61,755 nt of DNA from positions 1-61,755 of the forward strand of contig NZ_JAUFQB010000056.1 of assembly GCF_030409525.1 (NCBI RefSeq). Reading direction: 5' to 3'. Source of the stretch: Kaistella yonginensis (lineage in GTDB: Bacteria; Bacteroidota; Bacteroidia; Flavobacteriales; Weeksellaceae). The notes beneath the pieces were generated by a model. The model was not told where the DNA came from. It was given only the letters and a program-made list of their open reading frames with translations, and searched no databases. The position numbers and the translations under genes were made by a program. Shown in pieces: positions 50,520 to 58,702 of this stretch; within the stretch, counting starts at the first letter, position 1, and each line of letters begins with the position of its first letter.

Positions 50520-52517
50520 TTAAAGCTGTGTATTTGATTCTGGTCCTAATACCTCTGCTTCTTCCACAGGATTGTCTTTTTTGTGGCTATTTGACACGGG
50601 ATGTTCGGTTAATTCAGGATCCCAGGCTCTTTCCCCAAAAATCTCTTCGAGGTCTTCGCGGAAGATGACTTCTTTTTCCAAAAGTTTAGCCGCCAGCGCA
50701 TCCAACTTATCTTTATTATCTGCTAAGATTTGCAAAGCTCTTTGATATTGGGTTTCGATAATTTTAGAAATTTCTTCATCAATCGTTTTTGCGGTATGCT
50801 CAGAATAGGGTTTTCCAAAACTATACTCAGACTGACCGCTGCTATCATAATAAGAGATATTTCCAACTTTTTCATTCAGACCATAAATTGTTACCATTGC
50901 TTGTGCCTGTTTGGTTACTCGTTCTAAATCTGAAAGTGCGCCTGTAGAGATGTTTCCGAAAATGATTTGTTCTGCTGCTCTACCGCCTAGTGTTGCACAC
51001 AATTCATCATACATCTGTTCGGTCGTCGTCAATTGTCTTTCTTCGGGAAGATACCATGCTGCCCCTAAAGAACGTCCTCTAGGAACGATGGTTACCTTTA
51101 GTAAAGGAGCTGCATGTTCCACCAACCAAGATATTGTGGCGTGGCCAGCTTCATGATAAGCAACTCTTCTTTTTTCTGAAGGTTTAATGGCTTTATTTTT
51201 CTTTTCAAGCCCACCGATAATTCGATCGACAGCGTCTAGGAAATCTTGTTTGGTTACCGCTTCGTGAGAATTTCTAGCGGCAATCAATGCAGCTTCATTG
51301 CAAAGGTTTGCGATATCTGCGCCACTAAATCCGGGAGTTTGCTTCGCCAAGAAATCACGGTCAATATTGGGTTCCATTGTAATTTTTGCCAAATGCACAT
51401 CAAAAATTTCTCTTCTTTCATGCAGTTCTGGTAAATCCACATAAATCATTCGGTCAAATCGGCCTGCTCTCATCAAGGCTTTATCTAAAATGTCTGCTCG
51501 GTTGGTTGCCGCCATGATAATCACATTGGTATCGGTTCCAAACCCATCCATTTCGGTAAGCAACTGATTCAGGGTGTTTTCTCTTTCGTCATTCCCACCT
51601 GTCATATTCCCTTTTCCTCTAGCTCTACCAATAGCATCAATTTCATCAATAAAAATAATCGCTGGTGATTTTGCTTTTGCTTGCGCGAATAAGTCCCGAA
51701 CTCGAGATGCTCCCACACCCACAAACATTTCCACGAAATCAGATCCTGATAAAGAAAAGAAAGGTACTTTTGCTTCACCTGCAACGGCTTTTGCCAATAA
51801 GGTTTTACCTGTCCCCGGAGGACCAACCAATAGAACTCCTTTTGGAATTTTACCACCCAGTTTGGTGTATTTTTCAGAGTTTTTTAGGAAATCCACGACT
51901 TCCTGAACTTCTTCTTTTGCGCCTTCTAAGCCGGCAACATCTTTAAACGAAACCTGCACTTTGTCTTTTTCGTCAAAAAGTTTTGCTTTAGATTTACCGA
52001 TGGAGAAGATCTGGCTGCCGCCACCACCGCCACCACCGCCCATCATTTTGCGGAAAATCACAAAATAGAAAAGCGCCATAATGGCAATCCAGAAGATGGC
52101 CGTAAATAGGAGTTCGGTCATTGGGTTTTTCCCAAGTCCAAAATCTTTTTTAGTGGTTACCGTTGGATATTCCTGTTTAATTTGATCAAATTTTTGCAGG
52201 AAAAGTGTTTTGTCGCCATAACTTAGCGTGTAGTCTGGTTTTTCAGAAAAGTCAAATGCAGAAAATGGGCTTCTTTCCGTTGTTTTTTGTTTGGCTGCCA
52301 GTTCTGTTTTTGCCGCTTGGGTTAAAAAAACATCTGCTTTTTCTGTATCTTTATAGATGAGTACATTGTCTACCTTACCCTGCTCCATTAATTTATAAAA
52401 AGCTTCTTCATCTATTTGATTAGAAGAAGAATCACTATTCATATTCGAAAAGAAAAAGAGCAAAATGGCTCCGATCGCAATCGGAAAGAACCAGTTAAAT
52501 CCTTTATTATTATTCAT
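50520..52517 (-). CDS. ftsH: ATP-dependent zinc metalloprotease FtsH
   Basis: The 665-residue protein has two transmembrane helices (about 8-24 and 136-155) around a periplasmic domain, and a glycine run (160-167). The AAA+ core has Walker A GPPGTGKT (232-239), Walker B IIFIDEID and the SRH around 340-355; the zinc site is HEAGH (455-459). It degrades membrane and short-lived cytoplasmic proteins. It follows rsfS by 50 bp, probably in the same transcript. Confidence 0.98.
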   Translation of the reverse strand: MNNNKGFNWFFPIAIGAILLFFFSNMNSDSSSNQIDEEAFYKLMEQGKVDNVLIYKDTEKADVFLTQAAKTELAAKQKTTERSPFSAFDFSEKPDYTLSYGDKTLFLQKFDQIKQEYPTVTTKKDFGLGKNPMTELLFTAIFWIAIMALFYFVIFRKMMGGGGGGGGSQIFSIGKSKAKLFDEKDKVQVSFKDVAGLEGAKEEVQEVVDFLKNSEKYTKLGGKIPKGVLLVGPPGTGKTLLAKAVAGEAKVPFFSLSGSDFVEMFVGVGASRVRDLFAQAKAKSPAIIFIDEIDAIGRARGKGNMTGGNDERENTLNQLLTEMDGFGTDTNVIIMAATNRADILDKALMRAGRFDRMIYVDLPELHERREIFDVHLAKITMEPNIDRDFLAKQTPGFSGADIANLCNEAALIAARNSHEAVTKQDFLDAVDRIIGGLEKKNKAIKPSEKRRVAYHEAGHATISWLVEHAAPLLKVTIVPRGRSLGAAWYLPEERQLTTTEQMYDELCATLGGRAAEQIIFGNISTGALSDLERVTKQAQAMVTIYGLNEKVGNISYYDSSGQSEYSFGKPYSEHTAKTIDEEISKIIETQYQRALQILADNKDKLDALAAKLLEKEVIFREDLEEIFGERAWDPELTEHPVSNSHKKDNPVEEAEVLGPESNTQL

Positions 52518-52567
52518 ATTTTGGTATAAAAATATTGACAGAAATGGTTCCTGTCAACGATCATTAA

Positions 52568-52930
52568 TTAATTTTCTATTTTTGTAATCTGTGCATCGCC
52601 CCAAAGTTCCTCAATATCGTAATATTCACGGGTTTCTCTTTGGAAAACATGAACCACTACAGAGACATAATCTAGTAAAACCCAAAGTGAGTTTTCACTT
52701 CCTTCTACATGCCACGGGCGGTCTTGTAATTCATTTCTAACCTTTTTTTCGATGTTGCCAGAAATGGCCGAAACCTGCGTATTAGAGTTACCAGTGCAGA
52801 TGACGAATGTTTGTGCGACCGAATTTTCGATTTTTGATAAGTCGAAGATCATAATATCTTCTCCTTTTGTATCTTGTATTGCTTCTACAATTTTGTCGAT
52901 CAGTAGTTGCTTTTCTGTGATTTTGTTCAT
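52568..52930 (-). CDS. rsfS: Ribosomal silencing factor RsfS
   Basis: The 120-residue protein has the Iojap/RsfS fold: VICTGNSNTQVSAISGNIEKKVRNEL and HVEGSENSLWVLLDYVSVVVHVFQRETREYYDIEELWGD. It binds L14 on the 50S subunit and blocks subunit joining when nutrients are scarce. A -7 box lies 20 nt upstream. It is divergent from birA. Confidence 0.96.
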   Translation of the reverse strand: MNKITEKQLLIDKIVEAIQDTKGEDIMIFDLSKIENSVAQTFVICTGNSNTQVSAISGNIEKKVRNELQDRPWHVEGSENSLWVLLDYVSVVVHVFQRETREYYDIEELWGDAQITKIEN

Positions 52931-52950
52931 TAAAAATTTTGTATAATCTG

Positions 52951-52958
52951 CAAATTTA
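52951..52958 (-). promoter_or_regulatory. rsfS-ftsH -7 box
   Basis: TAAATTTG on the minus strand (52958-52951) is 20 nt before the rsfS ATG. A second TAAATTTG on the same strand lies at 52989-52982. Confidence 0.55.
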
Positions 52959-53017
52959 TTGTTTTTTTATTTAAATAGTCTCAAATTTACCACTTCTAAC
53001 TCTTAAAGTTTTCATAA

Positions 53018-53734
53018 ATGATACGCTTGTTCTACCTTCGAGAATGTTCCTCAACACACGATGTGCTTGAGAAATTTCTTACACATGATACGCTGGATTT
53101 ACAAGCCGTTTATACTTTTAATCAAATCAAAGGTAAAGGTCAGTATGGAAATTCTTGGGAATCGGGCGACCAGTTAAATTTGGCTTATTCGGTCGCAGTC
53201 CCCCAGGAACTCATTAAACTACCCAATCATTTATTCAATTTTCATACCGCTGAAGTGGTGGCGGATTTTCTTGCCATTCTGACAAATCACCAACCGGAAA
53301 TAAAATGGCCAAATGATCTAATTATCAAGCAGAAAAAAGTCGCTGGATTATTAATAGAGAAGAAATTACTCAATAACAAATCGTATTTTCTAGTCGGAAT
53401 AGGTTTAAATGTTTTGCAGCAAAACTTCAGAAACCTTCCTAAAGCAGGGTCTTTGTTTACCCAAACAGGTATTGAATTCGATCTTGAAATTTTAGCAGAA
53501 TCCCTTCATCAGTATTTGGATGATCATTTAATAAATCCAATCTCTGAAGAGGTGGTGCTCGAAGAATTGAACCGGCGATTATTTAGAAAAAATTTAATTT
53601 CTGTTTTTGAAATCGGTCAACTAAGACAAAATGGCATTGTTAAAAAAGTGGATGAAGATGGTTTTTTATGGGTAGAACTAGAGCATAACGGATTGCAAAA
53701 ATTCTTTCATAAAGAAATCACCTTGCTCTACTGA
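53018..53734 (+). CDS. birA: Biotin-[acetyl-CoA carboxylase] ligase
   Basis: The 238-residue protein holds the catalytic domain: start RECSSTHDVLEKFL, KGKGQYGNSWESGDQLNLAYSV (biotinyl-AMP loop, GRGRxG-like) and IKWPNDLIIKQKKVAGLLIEKK. It has no N-terminal DNA-binding domain, so unlike E. coli BirA it is not a repressor. It attaches biotin to acetyl-CoA carboxylase. Its end overlaps lptF/G by 7 nt, tail to tail. Confidence 0.95.
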   Translation: MIRLFYLRECSSTHDVLEKFLTHDTLDLQAVYTFNQIKGKGQYGNSWESGDQLNLAYSVAVPQELIKLPNHLFNFHTAEVVADFLAILTNHQPEIKWPNDLIIKQKKVAGLLIEKKLLNNKSYFLVGIGLNVLQQNFRNLPKAGSLFTQTGIEFDLEILAESLHQYLDDHLINPISEEVVLEELNRRLFRKNLISVFEIGQLRQNGIVKKVDEDGFLWVELEHNGLQKFFHKEITLLY

Positions 53735-54822
53735 TTGGCTCTTTTGAAATAAAGATACAATGCCAGCGGCCCAAAGATAAAATTAGGCAACCACATCGCA
53801 ACGAATGGAGTTAAGGTTTTGTTGGCAGATACAACCTTCAATACTTCAAAAGAAAATACAAAAACAAAAGCCAGTGAAATTCCTATGGCAAGGTTCATTC
53901 CCAACCCGCCACGCTTTTTCTGTGAAGCGAGCGCCAATCCTAAAACGGTGAGAATAATGACTGAAAAAGGCATTGATGTTCGTTGATGCAACTCATTTAA
54001 ATAATTATTCAGATTTGCATTCCCTTTTTCTTTTTCTCTGTTGATAAATTTGATGAGTTCTGGTGTTGTTTTATTTTGACCCAATAAAACATCGGGGAAA
54101 AGTTCCTCTGGCGGATGTCCGAAACTTTTAATCATCGAATTTCCTTGCGCTAATTTCTCGGTATCATTTTTAAAAATCGTTTTTTCCAGGTAATTACTCA
54201 TCAGAAAATGTTTTTTATCTTTTACCCAATAAAAATCGGCCGCATTTAACTGATAAATTAACCTACGGTCTTTGTCGAATTTTTGATAGAAAAAGCCTGA
54301 GCCACGCTTTTCTTTTTTGTTATAACTTTTAATAAAAATATATTCGGTTTTCGAAAGCTGGGTTGCAACTTCAACATTGCCCGTAAATTCTTCTCGGCTT
54401 TTTGCATTATACGTGTAAGGTTCCAGCTCATTTTTCTTAATGTTGGCCAGTGGTAATACGAAATGATTGATGAGTAAAGCAGCAATGGCGATCAACCCAG
54501 ATGTTATAAAATAAGGGCGGGCAAATCGGTGGAAACTCGCTCCAGAACTAATAATAGCTACAATTTCAGTATTATTCGCAATTTTAGAGGTGAAGAAAAT
54601 AACCGAAATAAAAACCAAAATCGACATAAAGGTGATGACCAGATTTACCATCCAGTAAGGATAGAAATCGATCAGGAACTCCGTTACCGTAAATCCGTTG
54701 GATTCAATTCTGGGTGCTTTCGCCTGCACATCGATGACCAATACAATAATCGTTAATAACGCCAACATGAACCCGAAAGTCCCAAGGTATTTTTTGATGA
54801 TATACAGGTCAATTATTTTCAT
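53728..54822 (-). CDS. LptF/LptG family lipopolysaccharide export permease
   Basis: The 364-residue protein has six transmembrane helices (about 10-30, 50-75, 98-118, then three in 275-360) around a periplasmic jellyroll domain, as in YjgP/YjgQ. Motifs: FYPYWMVNLVITFMSILVFISVIFF and RTSMPFSVIILTVLGLALAS. It forms the inner-membrane part of the LPS transport bridge. LptF cannot be told from LptG here. It follows tgt by 9 bp. Confidence 0.9.
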   Translation of the reverse strand: MKIIDLYIIKKYLGTFGFMLALLTIIVLVIDVQAKAPRIESNGFTVTEFLIDFYPYWMVNLVITFMSILVFISVIFFTSKIANNTEIVAIISSGASFHRFARPYFITSGLIAIAALLINHFVLPLANIKKNELEPYTYNAKSREEFTGNVEVATQLSKTEYIFIKSYNKKEKRGSGFFYQKFDKDRRLIYQLNAADFYWVKDKKHFLMSNYLEKTIFKNDTEKLAQGNSMIKSFGHPPEELFPDVLLGQNKTTPELIKFINREKEKGNANLNNYLNELHQRTSMPFSVIILTVLGLALASQKKRGGLGMNLAIGISLAFVFVFSFEVLKVVSANKTLTPFVAMWLPNFIFGPLALYLYFKRANQ

Positions 54823-54831
54823 CGATACTTT

Positions 54832-55968
54832 TTAAAGTCTTTGTTTTAACACGGGTACCACCGATTCCTTCCATTCATAAAAATCACCCGCGATAATATG
54901 TTGTCTCGCCACGCGAACCAAATCAAGATAAAAAGCTAAATTATGAATTGAAGCGATTTGTTTTGCTAAATATTCTTTTGAGGCAAATAAATGCCGTACA
55001 TATGCCTTGGAATACTCTGAATCTACATAACTCGATCCGAATTCATCTAAGGCAGAAAAATCACTTTCCCATTTTTTATTTTTCATATTCATTACGCCTT
55101 GCCAAGTAAATAACATGGCGTTTCTGGCATTTCTCGTCGGCATCACACAGTCCATCATATCGATTCCTAAGCCGATGGTTTCCAAAATATTCCACGGCGT
55201 TCCAACGCCCATTAAGTAGCGTGGTTTATCTTTGGGTAAAATGTCGGTAACTTCATCGGTGATGCGGTACATTTCATCTTCTGGTTCTCCAACAGAAAGT
55301 CCGCCGATGGCATTACCTGCTGCATTTTGTTCCGAAATAAATTCAGCAGATTTCTTTCTTAAATCAGAATAGGTGGAGCCCTGAACGATTGGGAAAAGTT
55401 TCTGTTGATGACCGTAGATTTCAGTATTTTCATCCGTCCATTTGATGCATCTTTTTAACCAGCGATGGGTCATTTCCATCGATTTTTTGGCTAAATTATA
55501 TTCGCACGGATAAGGAGTGCATTCATCAAATGCCATAAAAATATCGGCGCCGATTTGTCGCTGAATTTGCATAGAAATTTCGGGAGAAATAAAATGCGTA
55601 CTTCCATCGATATGCGATTTAAATTTTACGCCTTCTTCATTTAATTTTCTGGATTTTGATAAAGAAAATACTTGGTAACCTCCGGAATCGGTTAGAATGG
55701 GTAAATCCCAGTTCATAAATTTATGCAATCCGCCTGCCGCCTGCATAATATCCATTTTCGGACGTAGATTTAAATGATAGGTATTTCCTAGAATAATCTG
55801 TGCTTTGATATCATCTTTAAGTTCTCTTTGATGAACGGTTTTTACAGAAGCCACCGTGCCTACTGGCATAAAAATCGGTGTTTCAATTGTACCGTGATCT
55901 GTGGTAATGGTTCCGGCTCTTGCTTTGCCAGTCGTAGTTTTGTTGATTTCGAAAAATGAGGATGTCAT
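54832..55968 (-). CDS. tgt: Queuine/preQ1 tRNA-guanine transglycosylase lacking zinc cysteines
   Basis: The 378-residue TIM-barrel enzyme has the general acid Asp94 in TDSGGYQVFSL, the nucleophile Asp270 in GIDMMDCVMPTRN, and GGLSVGEPEDEM. It swaps guanine 34 for preQ1 in GUN-anticodon tRNAs. The zinc-binding CxCxxC of E. coli Tgt is replaced by GSSYVD (residues 311-316); the following EYSKAYVRHL is preserved, so the alignment is secure. ATG 55968 is used; the frame is open 12 bp further to a TTG. It is 1 nt after the DUF4296 gene. Confidence 0.93.
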   Translation of the reverse strand: MTSSFFEINKTTTGKARAGTITTDHGTIETPIFMPVGTVASVKTVHQRELKDDIKAQIILGNTYHLNLRPKMDIMQAAGGLHKFMNWDLPILTDSGGYQVFSLSKSRKLNEEGVKFKSHIDGSTHFISPEISMQIQRQIGADIFMAFDECTPYPCEYNLAKKSMEMTHRWLKRCIKWTDENTEIYGHQQKLFPIVQGSTYSDLRKKSAEFISEQNAAGNAIGGLSVGEPEDEMYRITDEVTDILPKDKPRYLMGVGTPWNILETIGLGIDMMDCVMPTRNARNAMLFTWQGVMNMKNKKWESDFSALDEFGSSYVDSEYSKAYVRHLFASKEYLAKQIASIHNLAFYLDLVRVARQHIIAGDFYEWKESVVPVLKQRL

Positions 55969-55969
55969 A

Positions 55970-56338
55970 TTATTGTGCAAATGCAGGTACGTTTTTATTT
56001 TCTTTAAGTTTTTTCTCGATATAGATTTTCGCTTTCGGATCCTGGTTAATTACCAGATCTTGTGCGCGGTCTATAATTTCTTTAATCTCGCCAGAAGCGG
56101 TGTAATATTTATAACTTTCAACAAAATCATTTCCGTTAATTTTTTTTTGTTGAAGGGTATATCGGGTTGCGTTATCCAGGTTGATGTTTTCTACGACCAA
56201 GGTCATTTGCTCATTCATTGCAAATTCTGCTAATACATCAGCCATGGTATCTTTCGATATAAGGTTCTTTGGTTTGTCGATCAGTTCGGAACAAGCCATC
56301 ATTAAAAATGAAAAAATAATAAGTGCAGCTTTTCTCAT
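55970..56338 (-). CDS. DUF4296 lipoprotein
   Basis: The 122-residue protein has lipoprotein signal MRKAALIIFSFLMMAC (Cys16) and the DUF4296 pattern LISKDTMADVLAEFAMNEQMTLV. ATG 56338 overlaps the glycosyltransferase stop (ATGA). DUF4296 proteins occur only in Bacteroidota and their function is unknown. The gene is linked by tight spacing to tgt and the glycosyltransferase. Confidence 0.85.
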   Translation of the reverse strand: MRKAALIIFSFLMMACSELIDKPKNLISKDTMADVLAEFAMNEQMTLVVENINLDNATRYTLQQKKINGNDFVESYKYYTASGEIKEIIDRAQDLVINQDPKAKIYIEKKLKENKNVPAFAQ

Positions 56339-57051
56339 AATTTTCCAATCATCGATTTCCATTTTAAGTTTAAAACACCAAAAACAGCTTCGTGAATAAT
56401 ACCGCCGTTCATTTTGCTTTCGCCTAATTCTCGATTGGTAAAGATAATCGGGACTTCCACCACTTTAAACCCTTTTTTAATCGCCCGGAATTTCATTTCA
56501 ATTTGAAAGCCGTACCCTTTTAATTTAATTTGGTCTAAACCAATTTCTTCCAGAACTATTCTGGAAAAGCAAACGAAACCAGCGGTGGTGTCATGAATCG
56601 GAATTCCTAAAATAAGGCGTACATATTTAGAAGCAAAATAAGAAAGCAAGACTCTGCCCATCGGCCAGTTTACCACATTTACTCCTTTTGAATATCGTGA
56701 TCCAATGCTCATGTCGGCTTTTACACAAGCCTCAAAAAGTTTATTTAAATCTGCTGGATTGTGCGAAAAATCGGCATCCATTTCAAATATATAATCGTAA
56801 TTATTTTCCAGCGCCCATTTAAATCCATCGATATACGCTTTTCCTAAGCCATCTTTTATTTTCCTAACGATGAGATGGAGTTGATGAGGATAAATTTCTT
56901 GTAGTTTTTTTACGATAGCAGCGGTGCCATCGGGTGATGAATCGTCAACAATCAAAACATGAAAATCTTCCTCCAGCGCAAATACGGTAGAAATAATGTT
57001 TTGAATATTTTCCTTCTCATTATAAGTTGGAATGATGACGAGTTTTTTCAT
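56335..57051 (-). CDS. Polyprenol-phosphate-mannose synthase-like glycosyltransferase (GT2)
   Basis: The 238-residue GT-A enzyme opens VIIPTYNEKENI and contains LIVDDSSPDGTAAIV and the catalytic EMDADFSHNP, then GSRYSKGVNVVNWPMGR, the dolichol-phosphate mannosyltransferase DPM1 pattern. No C-terminal membrane helices. It should move a hexose from GDP- or UDP-sugar to a polyprenol phosphate. It has a -7 box at 57075-57068 and heads the unit with DUF4296, tgt and lptF/G. Confidence 0.92.
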   Translation of the reverse strand: MKKLVIIPTYNEKENIQNIISTVFALEEDFHVLIVDDSSPDGTAAIVKKLQEIYPHQLHLIVRKIKDGLGKAYIDGFKWALENNYDYIFEMDADFSHNPADLNKLFEACVKADMSIGSRYSKGVNVVNWPMGRVLLSYFASKYVRLILGIPIHDTTAGFVCFSRIVLEEIGLDQIKLKGYGFQIEMKFRAIKKGFKVVEVPIIFTNRELGESKMNGGIIHEAVFGVLNLKWKSMIGKL

Positions 57052-57067
57052 CTTAGAAATTAAGGTG

Positions 57068-57075
57068 CAAAGATA
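57068..57075 (-). promoter_or_regulatory. -7 box of the glycosyltransferase-tgt-lptF/G unit
   Basis: TATCTTTG on the minus strand (57075-57068), 16 nt before the ATG. Confidence 0.55.
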
Positions 57076-57174
57076 AACTTTTCCGCCGTTATTTTTACGG
57101 ACTGTTTTGGTGCATCAATATTAATTCCAATTGTAATGAAGATGAAATAATTAAAGATATTGCTTTAATATTCT

Positions 57175-57182
57175 TATTTTTG
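57175..57182 (+). promoter_or_regulatory. -7 box of DUF4271-hemD2
   Basis: TATTTTTG at 57175-57182, 13 nt before the predicted TTG start at 57196. Confidence 0.5.
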
Positions 57183-57195
57183 CAAAAATTTTAGT

Positions 57196-57870
57196 TTGAT
57201 TCGACTTGTGCAGCACAACGATTGGGTGGTTTTTATCATTCTCGGCTGTATTTTACTTTATGTATTTATGCTTTTATATCTTCATCGGGATTCATCGGTA
57301 AAGGTTTTTTTGCTGCAAAAATTTGCCGATTCTTCTAACAATTTTTTGAGCTGGCTTATAATTAGTTGTGTTTTCACCGTTTTGTTGGCCACTTTTATTT
57401 CACCGTCTATTCCCATTGTCCCAAAACTCGTGACCGATATACATTTTTTCGGTTACGAACTGAATAAATTTGGATTTACCTTAGGCGCACTCTTTCTTTT
57501 TTTTACCCTTAAAAGTTCGCTGTCCTATATTTTTTATGCTGGCACTGGAAGTCTGAAAAAGTGGAAACTTTTTCAATTTTCGGCCTCTAAATTTTATTTC
57601 GTATTTTCTTTGGTGTTAATGGGACTTTGTGTGTATCAGTTTTTTTATAAGGTCAATGATGTACAGTTAACAGGTTATTTTAAAGCGATTGATTTACAAA
57701 TATTTGACTATTATTTTGTGGGTTTTATGGGGGTTTTTGTATTTAAAATTTTCTTTTATCTTCTTTCGCCCAATAAAATATTACCGCAGAAGTGGTATTA
57801 TAAATTTTTGTATATTTGCACCCTCCAAATTACACCTGTTTTGGTCCTTTGGAAAGTATTATATCTTTAA
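57196..57870 (+). CDS. DUF4271 membrane protein
   Basis: The 224-residue protein has about six hydrophobic helices (DWVVFIILGCILLYVFMLLYL, LSWLIISCVFTVLLATFI, and later). DUF4271 is a Bacteroidota-specific inner-membrane family of unknown function. The start is TTG 57196 or possibly GTG 57208; no in-frame ATG lies between the upstream stop and residue 25. It precedes the HemD homologue by 12 bp, a pairing conserved in many Flavobacteriia, so the two may act together. Confidence 0.82.
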   Translation: MIRLVQHNDWVVFIILGCILLYVFMLLYLHRDSSVKVFLLQKFADSSNNFLSWLIISCVFTVLLATFISPSIPIVPKLVTDIHFFGYELNKFGFTLGALFLFFTLKSSLSYIFYAGTGSLKKWKLFQFSASKFYFVFSLVLMGLCVYQFFYKVNDVQLTGYFKAIDLQIFDYYFVGFMGVFVFKIFFYLLSPNKILPQKWYYKFLYICTLQITPVLVLWKVLYL

Positions 57871-57882
57871 GAAATTTAGACG

Positions 57883-58623
57883 ATGAAAATTAAATCGATA
57901 TTGGTTTCACAGCCGGCCCCAAACGAATCTTCTCCGTATTTGGAAATTGCTCGAAAGGAAAAAATCAGAATAGATTTTAAGCCGTTCATTCATGTAGAGG
58001 GAGTTGATGCAAAAGATCTAAGGACACAAAAAATTGATTTGTCACAATACACCGGTATTATATTTACCAGTAAAAATGCGATTGATCATTATTTTCGTCT
58101 TGCAGAAGAAATGCGTTTCGCTGTTCCAGATTCTATGCGATACATTTGTCAGTCGGAAGCGATTGCCAATTACTTGCAAAAACATATTGTCTATAGAAAA
58201 AGAAAAATCTCTTTCGGTGAACGTACTTTTGCTGATTTGCTTCCGCTATTCAAGAAATTTCCGTCAGAAAAATACCTTTTACCTGCTTCAGATATTTTAA
58301 GCCCAGATATTCAAACGGTTTTAGAAACTTCTGGAATTGAGTGGACAAAAGCGACCATGTACAAAACGGTCAGCAGTGACCTTAGTGAAATAAATATTGA
58401 TGAGTACGACATGTTGGTTTTCTTTAGCCGACAAGGAATTAAATCGTTGCACGAAAACTTTAAAAACTTTAACCAAGACAAAGTTAAGGTTGCTGTATTT
58501 GGAGCCACCACAGAACAAGCAGCGAAAGATGCTGGTTTGAGAATTGATGTCATGGCGCCCAGCAAAGAATCACCATCAATGACCATGGCCATTGAAAAAT
58601 ACATAAGAAATCTGGAGAAATAA
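57883..58623 (+). CDS. Uroporphyrinogen-III synthase family protein (second HemD homologue)
   Basis: The 246-residue protein has the HemD fold: KIKSILVSQPAPNESSPYLEIARKEKIRIDFKPF, GIIFTSKNAIDHYF, YICQSEAIANYL and DMLVFFSRQGIKSLHENF plus VAVFGATTEQAAKDAGLR. It is more HemD-like in its motif spacing than the operon copy. It lies behind DUF4271, far from other hem genes. Which copy makes uroporphyrinogen III in the cell cannot be told from sequence. Confidence 0.85.
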   Translation: MKIKSILVSQPAPNESSPYLEIARKEKIRIDFKPFIHVEGVDAKDLRTQKIDLSQYTGIIFTSKNAIDHYFRLAEEMRFAVPDSMRYICQSEAIANYLQKHIVYRKRKISFGERTFADLLPLFKKFPSEKYLLPASDILSPDIQTVLETSGIEWTKATMYKTVSSDLSEINIDEYDMLVFFSRQGIKSLHENFKNFNQDKVKVAVFGATTEQAAKDAGLRIDVMAPSKESPSMTMAIEKYIRNLEK

Positions 58624-58646
58624 TTTCTTCAGAAAAACATAATTCT

Positions 58647-58680
58647 AAAACCGCCTTATTCAAAGATTAAGTCGGTTTTT
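58647..58680 (+). terminator. Terminator after hemD2
   Basis: AAAACCG-C-CTTA (58647-58658) pairs with TAAG-T-CGGTTTT (58668-58679), ending in a T-run. Confidence 0.75.
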
Positions 58681-58702
58681 ATATTTTAAATCATTACTCT
58701 TG

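Noticed and set aside
52020-52045. CCACCGCCA-type tandem triplets in ftsH
   Set aside because: They encode the glycine run (residues 160-167) commonly found after the second membrane helix of FtsH.
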